Part shown: in pieces, positions 1 to 6,446 of the stretch | Layout: the number at the start of each line of letters is the position of its first letter | Position numbering within the stretch: the stretch's first letter is position 1 | DNA from: Anderseniella sp964390445 | Lineage (GTDB): Bacteria; Pseudomonadota; Alphaproteobacteria; Rhizobiales; Aestuariivirgaceae | Direction of reading: 5' to 3' | DNA: 14,405 nt | Assembly (NCBI GenBank): GCA_964390445.1 | Contig: CAYMJJ010000057.1 | Span: 1 to 14,405 of the forward strand | Translations under genes and position numbers: made by a program | Notes under the pieces: generated by a model | Database searches by the model: none | Seen by the model: the letters and a program-made list of their open reading frames with translations, nothing else | Told to the model about the DNA's origin: nothing

Positions 1-474
1 TAGCCGACGTCGTTGGTATCAAGCGCCAGCAAACTGCCGTACCGCTCTTCCCAGCGGCCACTCCTGAGATCGGCCTCCAGACGCCCGAGACCGCCCACAA
101 CATCCCCCAGAGCATAAAAGGATGACATTGTAGCGCGCACGTTTGGGTCAAGGTATGCACTTGGTCCGCGCCAGTAGGCGCACAGATAGCCATCCGTGCA
201 ATCATGAGGCACGGGCAGCACCTGGGAGGGCCCGAGCCAGGCTTCGTACTCAGAACTGTGGATCGTCGAGGTTCGCAAGCTGAGGGAAGTATTCCAGTAG
301 CCATATGTCCCTGTAGTCCAGGTCAGATGTGAGGATGACGATACGCCCTCGCGTGACCCGCCGTATTTCTGAAATGCCTCGCGTCTTGTCTGACCAATGA
401 TGGACCGTGTATAATAGCCGCCGGATTCGTAGACGACGCCGATAGTGCCACGGAGCGCATCCCGCCAGCCGCAT
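1..474 (-). pseudogene. Decayed SAM-dependent methyltransferase, 5'-truncated and frameshifted, running off the window
   Basis: Two reading frames together read as the middle and C-terminal part of a class I SAM-dependent methyltransferase. The first frame (stop at 250-252) contains TVHHWSDKTRG, then an EIRRVTRGRIVILT strand and WLLEYFPQLA. From the GAG codon at 249-251 the match continues in another frame as EYEAWLGPSQVLPVPHDCTD, then LCAYWRG and a C-terminal part that stays open to the window edge. The frame change sits near 250-256 and fits a one-base indel. The SAM-binding N-terminus (motif I) is missing: only about 60 bases separate the recognisable part from the mrp stop at 478. I infer a dead gene cut by the junction with the arx cluster. 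The substrate is unknown. The family assignment is from recollection of its shape, not from a search. Confidence 0.6.
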
Positions 475-477
475 TTG

Positions 478-1566
478 TCAGCCCTGTCCACCGGCTTCGG
501 CTGCGGCGATCAACCGGGCAGCAAGGCGACCATAGGCCTCTGCCACCGGCCCGTCGCCGGTCGCGATCGGAATGCCTGCATCGCCTGCCAGCCGGACGTC
601 GATCGTCAACGGAAGTTCCGCAAGCAACGGCAAACCCATTCTCACGGCCTCTTCCGCCACACCGCCATGGCCAAAGATGTGTTCTTCGTGCCCGCAGTTG
701 CGGCAGACATAGGTGGACATGTTTTCGATGAGGCCGATCACCTCGGTCTTGAGTTCCTTAAAGGCGGTCAGCGCCTTCTGCGCATCGATCAGCGCCACAT
801 CCTGCGGGGTAGACACCACCAGCGCGCCGGTGACGTCGAAGTGGGTGCACAAGGTGAGCTGAACATCGCCGGTTCCCGGAGGCATGTCCACGATCAGAAC
901 ATCCAGATCTCCCCAGCGAACCTGCATCAGGAGCTGCTGCAATGCACCCATCAGCATCGGACCACGCCAGATGACTGCCTGTCCTGCGGGCAGCATGTTG
1001 CCGATGGACATGAAGCTGATGCCGTGAGCCTGCAAAGGGATGATCGTCTTGCCATCAGGCGAAGCAGGCGTGCGGCTGACACCCAGCATCTTCGGCTGAC
1101 TGGGTCCGTATATGTCCGCATCCAGCAGGCCGACCTTCCAGCCCTGCCGCGCCATGGCCACCGCCAGGTTTGACGAAACGGTGGATTTGCCCACGCCCCC
1201 CTTGCCCGACCCTATAGCGAGGATCCGCTTGACGCCGGGAATCTTGCGCTGCTTCGGCGCCCCTTCCGGGTGGCGCCCGATAGTGAGATTTTTGGTTTCG
1301 TCCGGCGAGGTGTGGGCTGTAATGGCGATCTGGACTGCATCTACGCCCGGCAGCACCCGCAAAGCCCGCTCTGCATTCTCAACGACCGGGGCAAGCGCCA
1401 TTGCCTCAGAAGCATCGGCAACCTCAATGACGAAGCGAACTGTTGAGCCTTCGAAGGTGAGGGCCCCAACCCGGTTGGCCGATATGAGGTTGCCGCCAGC
1501 AGGCAAGGCAATTCCTGTCAGACATGCGCGGATCGCATCAAGGGTGGGTCGGGTCGTTTCTGACAT
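478..1566 (-). CDS. mrp: Mrp/ApbC/NBP35-family iron-sulfur cluster carrier ATPase
   Basis: A 362-residue cytosolic P-loop ATPase that in this family binds and transfers [4Fe-4S] clusters to apo-proteins. Residues 1-85 form a MIP18/DUF59-like N-terminal domain. The deviant Walker A GKGGVGKS is at 121-128, the A'-like motif DADIYGPSQPKMLG starts at 149, VDMPPGTGD is near 226-234, and the cluster-bridging CxxC is C288/C291 (CRNC). Length and architecture are normal for proteobacterial Mrp. It starts 9 bases after the moeA stop, with AAAGGA upstream of the ATG overlapping that stop, so it is probably the last intact gene of the operon. I infer that it supplies clusters to the many Fe-S subunits encoded upstream (ArxA, ArxB, ArxB2). 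It could instead be a general housekeeping copy; a second chromosomal mrp would favour a dedicated role. Confidence 0.93.
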   Translation of the reverse strand: MSETTRPTLDAIRACLTGIALPAGGNLISANRVGALTFEGSTVRFVIEVADASEAMALAPVVENAERALRVLPGVDAVQIAITAHTSPDETKNLTIGRHPEGAPKQRKIPGVKRILAIGSGKGGVGKSTVSSNLAVAMARQGWKVGLLDADIYGPSQPKMLGVSRTPASPDGKTIIPLQAHGISFMSIGNMLPAGQAVIWRGPMLMGALQQLLMQVRWGDLDVLIVDMPPGTGDVQLTLCTHFDVTGALVVSTPQDVALIDAQKALTAFKELKTEVIGLIENMSTYVCRNCGHEEHIFGHGGVAEEAVRMGLPLLAELPLTIDVRLAGDAGIPIATGDGPVAEAYGRLAARLIAAAEAGGQG

Positions 1567-1575
1567 GTCGGTCCT

Positions 1576-2811
1576 TTAGAATCTCAGAAAATCTATATGA
1601 GCAGCCTCGTCCAGCACCTCCACATCTGCCGGGATCAGGGCCAGACCATCTGCACTGGCGAGGAGGGCAATGCGCGCGGCGAAGTTCGGAGCCATCAGCT
1701 CCACCACCGGCAGGCCATCTGGACCTGCCGGCAACAGGCGGGCCGGGCGGAACTCCGCGCGGCCCCTGCGACGGTTCAACGGGGCTGACAGGCGGGTAGC
1801 CTGGAATACAGGCAGCGGATCAGTGATGCCGCCAAGCTTGCGCAACAGCGGAGCACCCAGCATCAGCCAGGTTACAAATGCTGCTACCGGGTTTCCCGGC
1901 AGACCGACATAGACCGCCTGGCCCAACGTGCCGATCCCGACTGGCTTACCCGGTTTGATCGCAACCCGGAGTGCGTTAACCGATCCGCCGCATTCACGCA
2001 GGAGGCGTGGTATGTGATCTTCGTCGCCATCGGCCATACCGCCGGTGGAGATAACCAGGTCAGCTGCCTGAGAGGCATCCTTCAAAGCCTGGGCAAGTCT
2101 GGCGGGATCATCTGGCACGGCGTCCAGATCAACCAGTTCAACCCAAGGCAGGGTCAGGGCGGCAGCCAACAGAAAGCGGTTGGCGTTCCAAATCTGGCCG
2201 GGCGAGAGGGGTTGACCAGGTTCGCGCAGTTCTGAGCCCGAACACAGCAGCGATACGCGCACCCGGCGGTGGACGATCACCTCGGTGTGACCAGTCGCAG
2301 CCAGCACGCCAAGGTCGCGCGGACCAAGTTCACGTCCTGCAGGCAGAACCTCGCCGTGACGCACCAGATCCTCACCGGCCCGGCGAATGTTGACGCCTGC
2401 TGCCGGAAGATCGCCGAGTATGATGAACACTCCGTCTCGCTGAACATGTTCCTGCATGATCACCGCATTGGCGCCCACGGGGATAGGGGCGCCAGTGAGG
2501 ATGCGCAGCGCGCTTCGTGGTGGCAATGTACCCGCACTGTCGCCCGCTGCGACCCGGCCAGCCACAGGCAGGGTCCAGGGGGCAGAGCCGATCAGATCTG
2601 AAGTGGCCAGTGCATAGCCATCCATGGCCGAGTTGTCGAAAAGCGGCAGCGCCACCGGCGAGACGCAGGGCGTCGCCGTCACCCTTCCCAAGGCCTGCGA
2701 CAGCTGACAATGCTCCTCGCCCGCCACAGGGATTGCCAAAGACAATCCGATGGCGCGAGCCTCTTGCCACCCCATCATGGGGGCAGGGCCTGCGGTGGTG
2801 CAGTCGGTCAA
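1576..2811 (-). CDS. moeA: Molybdopterin molybdenumtransferase MoeA
   Basis: MoeA inserts molybdate into adenylated molybdopterin, completing the Mo cofactor. Hallmarks are FDNSAMDGYA (residues 58-67), RILTGAPIPVGANAV around 103-117, a GEDL segment near 145, the STGGMADGDEDH loop near 254-265 (commonly STGGVSVGDYDH in the family) and PGNPVAAF near 304-311. The 411-residue length is normal and the C-terminal domain IV is complete. The longest frame starts with TTG at 2811, overlapping the cytochrome stop as TTGA, with GAGG about 8 bases upstream. An ATG pair at residues 12-13 (about 2778) is an alternative start with a poor ribosome site. Placement in the operon suggests dedicated Mo-cofactor supply for ArxA; aerobic arsenite-oxidase (aio) operons often carry moeA too. 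Confidence is high for function, moderate for the start. Confidence 0.95.
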   Translation of the reverse strand: MTDCTTAGPAPMMGWQEARAIGLSLAIPVAGEEHCQLSQALGRVTATPCVSPVALPLFDNSAMDGYALATSDLIGSAPWTLPVAGRVAAGDSAGTLPPRSALRILTGAPIPVGANAVIMQEHVQRDGVFIILGDLPAAGVNIRRAGEDLVRHGEVLPAGRELGPRDLGVLAATGHTEVIVHRRVRVSLLCSGSELREPGQPLSPGQIWNANRFLLAAALTLPWVELVDLDAVPDDPARLAQALKDASQAADLVISTGGMADGDEDHIPRLLRECGGSVNALRVAIKPGKPVGIGTLGQAVYVGLPGNPVAAFVTWLMLGAPLLRKLGGITDPLPVFQATRLSAPLNRRRGRAEFRPARLLPAGPDGLPVVELMAPNFAARIALLASADGLALIPADVEVLDEAAHIDFLRF

Positions 2812-3338
2812 CCTGTTTGCCTCGCGGACGATCGTTTCCTCCTAAAAGCCCATGCAGCCAGCGCCATCATTGCAACCGCCATGCTGGCGGCAAAGACGAA
2901 GATCCATTCCCTGGCGTTATGATCCGGGTTACGCGCGGCCAGATAGCCAATGATGACAGCGCGTTCTCCAGGCTCCAGACGTGCTCCGTTCAGCCACTCC
3001 ATCCGCAGCACTGTGGCCGTCCAGCCGGGCGTGCCAAAGGCGGCTCGCTGCATCTGGCCGGCGTTGTGGCAGGTCAGGCATCGCGCCTCGACCAGCTTTG
3101 CGCCAAGCGGCCTTGCTTCTCGTTCAGTCTCGATGCGCTCAGCCTCTGCCTTCGCCGCCCGTTTAGCCTCCTCCTCGCGGGCGCGCTCTGCCGCAATCTG
3201 GTCCGAAAGACGTCGGCGCACTGCCTCGCTCTCCTCTGCGCTTAGCGAACCTGCATCGGTCTTGTAGTCGCTATCCGACATTTCCGCCTGCGCCGGAAAG
3301 GCGAAGAACAGCAAGACCAGAACAACCCACGGCTTCAT
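2808..3338 (-). CDS. Membrane-anchored monoheme c-type cytochrome
   Basis: A 176-residue protein with a Sec-type signal peptide (MKPWVVLVLLFFAFPAQA, cleavage likely after residue 18). Residues 33-75 are charged and Ala/Glu/Arg-rich and look like a coiled coil. One heme c motif, CLTCH, is at 87-91, and M96 or M113 are candidate sixth ligands. A single transmembrane helix lies near 145-165, followed by a basic RRKR tail facing the cytoplasm. This topology places the heme in the periplasm, tethered to the membrane. I infer an electron-transfer role next to ArxABC, perhaps taking electrons released on arsenite oxidation; nothing in the sequence proves the partner. The ATG at 3338 has a GGGGGA site 3-4 bases upstream, and the 3' end overlaps moeA by 4 bases, implying co-translation. 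I have no gene name for it; arxE would be a guess. Confidence 0.85.
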   Translation of the reverse strand: MKPWVVLVLLFFAFPAQAEMSDSDYKTDAGSLSAEESEAVRRRLSDQIAAERAREEEAKRAAKAEAERIETEREARPLGAKLVEARCLTCHNAGQMQRAAFGTPGWTATVLRMEWLNGARLEPGERAVIIGYLAARNPDHNAREWIFVFAASMAVAMMALAAWAFRRKRSSARQTG

Positions 3339-3576
3339 TCATCCCCCAAGGGACAAGTTCGCGGACTGGTCCAGGTTCGGGACTTCGAAGCGATCATCTC
3401 GACCTTCCACAATAAAGGCTCTAGCCCCTGCCCAGGCCGGTTGCCTCGTAGCGTCTTCGCTGATCCATGGGCGTTCTTCGGAGCAATCTGTGGATGTCAA
3501 CTCCTCTTGCGATGCGCAGGGCCACGGAAGTACAGGCGTTGCGACAGCGCTGGCCACAGGTGCCACACGGCATACT
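3339..3576 (-). other. 238-bp intercistronic region between arxD and the cytochrome gene
   Basis: This is the longest gap inside an otherwise tightly packed operon. It holds two overlapping short open frames: the Cys-rich 3421-3573 frame and a frame from 3584 to 3339 encoding roughly 81 residues that begins MIEVCRVAPV and ends in NLSLGG immediately before the cytochrome ATG. I see no strong hairpin plus T-run terminator and no convincing sigma-70 promoter. It may be a decayed small gene, a small coding gene, or a spacer. Confidence 0.5.
3421..3573 (-). CDS. Candidate tiny Cys-rich protein (50 aa) directly after arxD
   Basis: An ATG 3 bases after the arxD stop opens a 50-codon frame ending in TAG at 3421-3423. 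It begins MPCGTCGQRCRNACTS, with cysteines 3, 6, 10 and 14 (CX2CX3CX3C), followed by an Arg-rich tail. Four clustered Cys in an operon devoted to Fe-S and molybdenum proteins could bind a metal or cluster, but the spacing is not the canonical ferredoxin one. The ribosome site is weak (TTGAAG close to the ATG). A competing frame starts at 3584, overlapping the arxD stop, and runs to 3339 (about 81 codons), ending just before the cytochrome ATG. Both cannot be clearly preferred, and either may be a chance ORF. I do not recognise a family. Confidence 0.3.
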   Translation of the reverse strand: MPCGTCGQRCRNACTSVALRIARGVDIHRLLRRTPMDQRRRYEATGLGRG

Positions 3577-4431
3577 TCAATCATTCGATCCAATGCTGTC
3601 TCCCTTGGCGCACCGAGCCTGAAACACTGCGTCGTCCCAGCCATCATTGGCCGCTACATGATCCCAACCCAACCCGTCGCGCTGCAAACGCCAGGCGATC
3701 TCGGCCAGATCCTCGGCCGTCAAGGCGCCAATACCTCGTGCCGAACCTGGTGGCAGTTGCGAGAACCCTGCCTTTATCTCAGCTATAACAGGTGCCTGCA
3801 CCGAACCCTCGACCGCCAGCCAGATCATGCGGGCAAGGTGACAATAGACCGGGTTCACGCCATGCTCGCGGCTGGCGTTCTCCAGATCTCGAAGAAACGG
3901 CGTGATCCAGCGGCAGGGATAATCGGCGATGATCTGATCGGCCTGCGAAAGATATGCGCGGGCGTCGATGTCTTCGCCATTCTGCGCTTTCTGGCCTGCG
4001 CGTTCGTAAAGAAGTGCAAGGAAATCGGCCTGAACTCCGACGGTATCGTTCAGATCCCTGAAGTGCTCATGGCGCTTGTACCCATGCGTGGCATAAATCG
4101 CCTCCAATGCCTGTTCTGACGCGCCCTGCATGCCGCCATCGATATAGAAGCAGGTATTGACCATCACCGGCGTCGGCGGAGTCAGAAACAATGCCGCATA
4201 AAGCTTCTGCAACGCCAGCGGATCGGCAAGTTCTGAAGCTGCCTTGCGGAAATCAGCGACCTCTGCTGACAGCTGCAGTCCCATCTCCTTGCCTATCGTA
4301 TCCAGATCATCTGGAAGATCGGTCTGAAAGGCACGCAGGTAGTCCTGACCCGTGCCGGGGGGCGCAAATGCGCGGGCAAGGCAGAGCCAGAAATCGCGCG
4401 TTGTGTACGCAGCAGCGGCGGTGTGGTTCAA
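3577..4431 (-). CDS. arxD: TorD/DmsD-like molybdoenzyme maturation chaperone (ArxD)
   Basis: A 284-residue, cytosolic, mostly helical protein with the layout of the TorD/NarJ/DmsD (Nitrate_red_del) family. Members bind the Tat leader and apo-form of a molybdoenzyme and hold it back from export until the cofactor is inserted. Recognisable parts are the FLTPPTPVMVNTCFYIDG segment (about residue 82 on), the family core around HEHFRDLNDTVGVQADFLALLYE, and WITPFLRDLE. The start is a TTG at 4431 with AGGGGAA about 6 bases upstream; I see no better ATG. It lies downstream of the membrane subunit gene after a 65-bp gap containing a strong hairpin. In arx clusters this position is occupied by arxD. 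The client is presumably ArxA, whose Tat leader is intact. Confidence 0.85.
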   Translation of the reverse strand: MNHTAAAAYTTRDFWLCLARAFAPPGTGQDYLRAFQTDLPDDLDTIGKEMGLQLSAEVADFRKAASELADPLALQKLYAALFLTPPTPVMVNTCFYIDGGMQGASEQALEAIYATHGYKRHEHFRDLNDTVGVQADFLALLYERAGQKAQNGEDIDARAYLSQADQIIADYPCRWITPFLRDLENASREHGVNPVYCHLARMIWLAVEGSVQAPVIAEIKAGFSQLPPGSARGIGALTAEDLAEIAWRLQRDGLGWDHVAANDGWDDAVFQARCAKGDSIGSND

Positions 4432-4457
4432 GGCGGTTCCCCTGTTGAGTCAGCAAA

Positions 4458-4484
4458 CCGGGGCGGCATAATCTACCGCCCCGG
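4458..4484 (-). other. Perfect 9-bp GC hairpin in the arxC-arxD intercistronic gap
   Basis: Arms CCGGGGCGG (4458-4466) and CCGCCCCGG (4476-4484) are exact complements around a 9-base loop. On the transcribed strand only TTT follows, so a classical intrinsic terminator is doubtful. It sits 12 bases past the arxC stop and 26 bases before the arxD start. An mRNA-stabilising, processing or attenuating role that lowers the chaperone's output relative to the subunits is plausible. Confidence 0.75.
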
Positions 4485-4496
4485 GAAGGTTCACCA

Positions 4497-5651
4497 CTAG
4501 GCGCGATCTTCGGCGCCTAGCCTCCAGGCTGCAAAGGCGTAGACGGCATTCGCCAGGCCGATTGCCAGCACGAGGAGCGCCCACTCCCCTGTGGACGGGC
4601 TGTATTCCAGCAGGTTCGGCGCCCATGTGCCCTTGAACAATGGCGCCAACTGCCCACCGATGATGAACTCGTACCGGCTGATCAGCAGGCCAACCATAAC
4701 CAGTGCTGCAGCCAGCACCTGCATCATCCCGTTCGACCGGGTTGAAGGCAGAACCATCAAAACGAAGGGCAGTGCGACACATCCCCAGAGCGCCAGGTGG
4801 AACAGTGGCTGGGCGGTCATGTAGTCCCAGACCTGCATCCCCTCGGCATTCGACCACAGACCGGTAATTGCTCGTCCGGCATGCAGGATGAAGTGCAGCG
4901 CGATGGTGGTGGCAAACATCGTGGCCAAGGTGCCCTCGAACAGAGAGCGTGTTTCAGCACGCATGTTGTCATGATTGAAGCCGTTCTTCAGATGGCTGAA
5001 AAACACGGTGAAGGCCAGCCCTCCCATGAAGCTTTCAATCAGGAAAACCACCGGGATTTCGCCTCCGAACCAGACGGGGCGCATCGCCATCATGCCATAG
5101 ACCAATCCAGCGACCAGCGTCACCGCCAGTGCCAGCACTCCCACGGCGATCATCAGCGGATTGCGCTCCGCTGCTGGCTTGTTGATCATGCCCAGAAGAA
5201 CCAGCCCCAGCGTGATCGTATAGGCACCAACCAGCAAAACCTTCCAGAACAACGGAGAGGCTGTCTGCATGTTCAGTGGTGTGGCCCAAAGCGCTGTCAG
5301 GGGGGCGCCCAGTTCGAGGAAAAGCACTGCCACACCGCCAACCAGCCCGGCCATGGCCAGCCAAAGCGCGCGCCTTGCTATCGGTTCAAAGTCTTTCAGT
5401 CCGAAAACGTGCCAAAGTGAGGCGACCATCGCCAGCCCTGTCGAGGTGAGCAGGAAATAGTCGTAGGTGACGATCGCCATACCCCAGTGGATGCCGGCGT
5501 TCGAGGTATTGAACTGCACCTTCCCGAACTGAACGACTTCGGAAAGCACATAACCGCCTCCAATCGCCAGCAGCAGCAGCGCCACGACCAGATGGAGAAG
5601 GAAGTGGTTCCCCCGCGCCGTAGCCGGGGCCGTCTCTGTGATAGTTGTCAT
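4497..5651 (-). CDS. arxC: NrfD/PsrC-family membrane subunit (ArxC)
   Basis: A 384-residue polytopic membrane protein with roughly ten hydrophobic helices, the first at about 17-38 (LLHLVVALLLLAIGGGYVL) and the last near 356-377. NrfD/PsrC proteins anchor the catalytic and Fe-S subunits to the membrane and carry a quinone/quinol site near the periplasmic face, without heme. Family-like features are the helix carrying WGMAIVTYDYFLLTSTG near 56-72 and the ETRSLFEG to TIALHF stretch near 234-258. It follows arxB by 20 bases with GGGAGGA 8 bases before the ATG. In an oxidising Arx enzyme it would pass electrons from ArxB to quinone; in a reductase the flow would be reversed. Family confidence is high; the arx name depends on the cluster context. 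Confidence 0.88.
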   Translation of the reverse strand: MTTITETAPATARGNHFLLHLVVALLLLAIGGGYVLSEVVQFGKVQFNTSNAGIHWGMAIVTYDYFLLTSTGLAMVASLWHVFGLKDFEPIARRALWLAMAGLVGGVAVLFLELGAPLTALWATPLNMQTASPLFWKVLLVGAYTITLGLVLLGMINKPAAERNPLMIAVGVLALAVTLVAGLVYGMMAMRPVWFGGEIPVVFLIESFMGGLAFTVFFSHLKNGFNHDNMRAETRSLFEGTLATMFATTIALHFILHAGRAITGLWSNAEGMQVWDYMTAQPLFHLALWGCVALPFVLMVLPSTRSNGMMQVLAAALVMVGLLISRYEFIIGGQLAPLFKGTWAPNLLEYSPSTGEWALLVLAIGLANAVYAFAAWRLGAEDRA

Positions 5652-5671
5652 TGTTCATGTCCTCCCAGCAT

Positions 5672-6430
5672 TCATGTCCGGCGCGAGCGATTGCCCGGCA
5701 CCACGGGTGAGCCGCCACCCGACAGATAATAGACCTTGGGCTTGTTGCCTGTTTCTTCCTTCAGACGTACGCCACCCTTCTCGGCAATCAGCGCGTTCAC
5801 TTTGCTGTCGGGGTTGTCGAGATCGCCAAAGAAACGTGACTTTGGTGCACAGACGCGCACGCAGGCCGGAGTGAACTCCTTGGTCTCCGGGTTGTCTTCG
5901 TCCAGATCGGCAACGCCTTCAGGAGCCTGGCTGATCTTGTGGTAGCAGAACGTGCACTTCGAAACGACGCCCTTGGGCTGGATGCCGATGCCCTTGGAAG
6001 CATCTTCGTACTCGTCGGGCATCTTGAAGGGCGGGTTCCACGAGCGCTTGCCGTCGCCCGGGTAGGTTGCGCGGACATCAGGTTCTACCACTGGCGCCTC
6101 GTCCATGTAGAACCGCACGCCATACGGGCAGGCAACCATGCAATACTTGCAACCAATGCACTTGTTCCAGTCCACCAACACGACGCCCGTGCCTTCGTCG
6201 ACATAGGTTGCCTTGGTCGGGCAGACTGACACACAGCTTGGGTTTTCGCACTGCATGCAGGGCCGTGGAAGCCAAGACAGGTTCAGGTTCGGGTATTCGC
6301 CTTCGGAGTAGAACAGCACATCTTGCCAGTTCTCGCCCGGAAGGCGGTTGTTTTCCATAGCGCAGGCCGTTGTACAGGCTTGGCATCCGGTGCAGGTTTC
6401 AAGGTCAATGACCATTCCCCATTTTGCCAT
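5672..6430 (-). CDS. arxB: Four-[4Fe-4S] electron-transfer subunit, DmsB/PsrB/ArrB type (ArxB)
   Basis: A 252-residue ferredoxin-like subunit with four cysteine groups: C13/C16/C19/C23, C58/C61/C66/C70, C91/C94/C97/C101 and C159/C162/C190/C194. The pairing typical of the family (I with IV, II with III) should give four [4Fe-4S] clusters forming a wire between the Mo site and the membrane subunit. MAKWGMVIDLETCTGCQACT is a classic start for this family. There is no leader of its own, so it should be co-exported with ArxA through its Tat signal. The start has GGGGAGGA 8 bases upstream, overlapping the arxA stop. The extra segment between groups III and IV (about 105-158) is typical of the ArrB/PsrB type. 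Confidence 0.92.
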   Translation of the reverse strand: MAKWGMVIDLETCTGCQACTTACAMENNRLPGENWQDVLFYSEGEYPNLNLSWLPRPCMQCENPSCVSVCPTKATYVDEGTGVVLVDWNKCIGCKYCMVACPYGVRFYMDEAPVVEPDVRATYPGDGKRSWNPPFKMPDEYEDASKGIGIQPKGVVSKCTFCYHKISQAPEGVADLDEDNPETKEFTPACVRVCAPKSRFFGDLDNPDSKVNALIAEKGGVRLKEETGNKPKVYYLSGGGSPVVPGNRSRRT

Positions 6431-6446
6431 GATTTGGTTCCTCCCC

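Noticed and set aside
445..1173. 242-codon open frame on the plus strand
   Set aside because: It is antisense to mrp, whose Walker and CxxC motifs identify the real strand.
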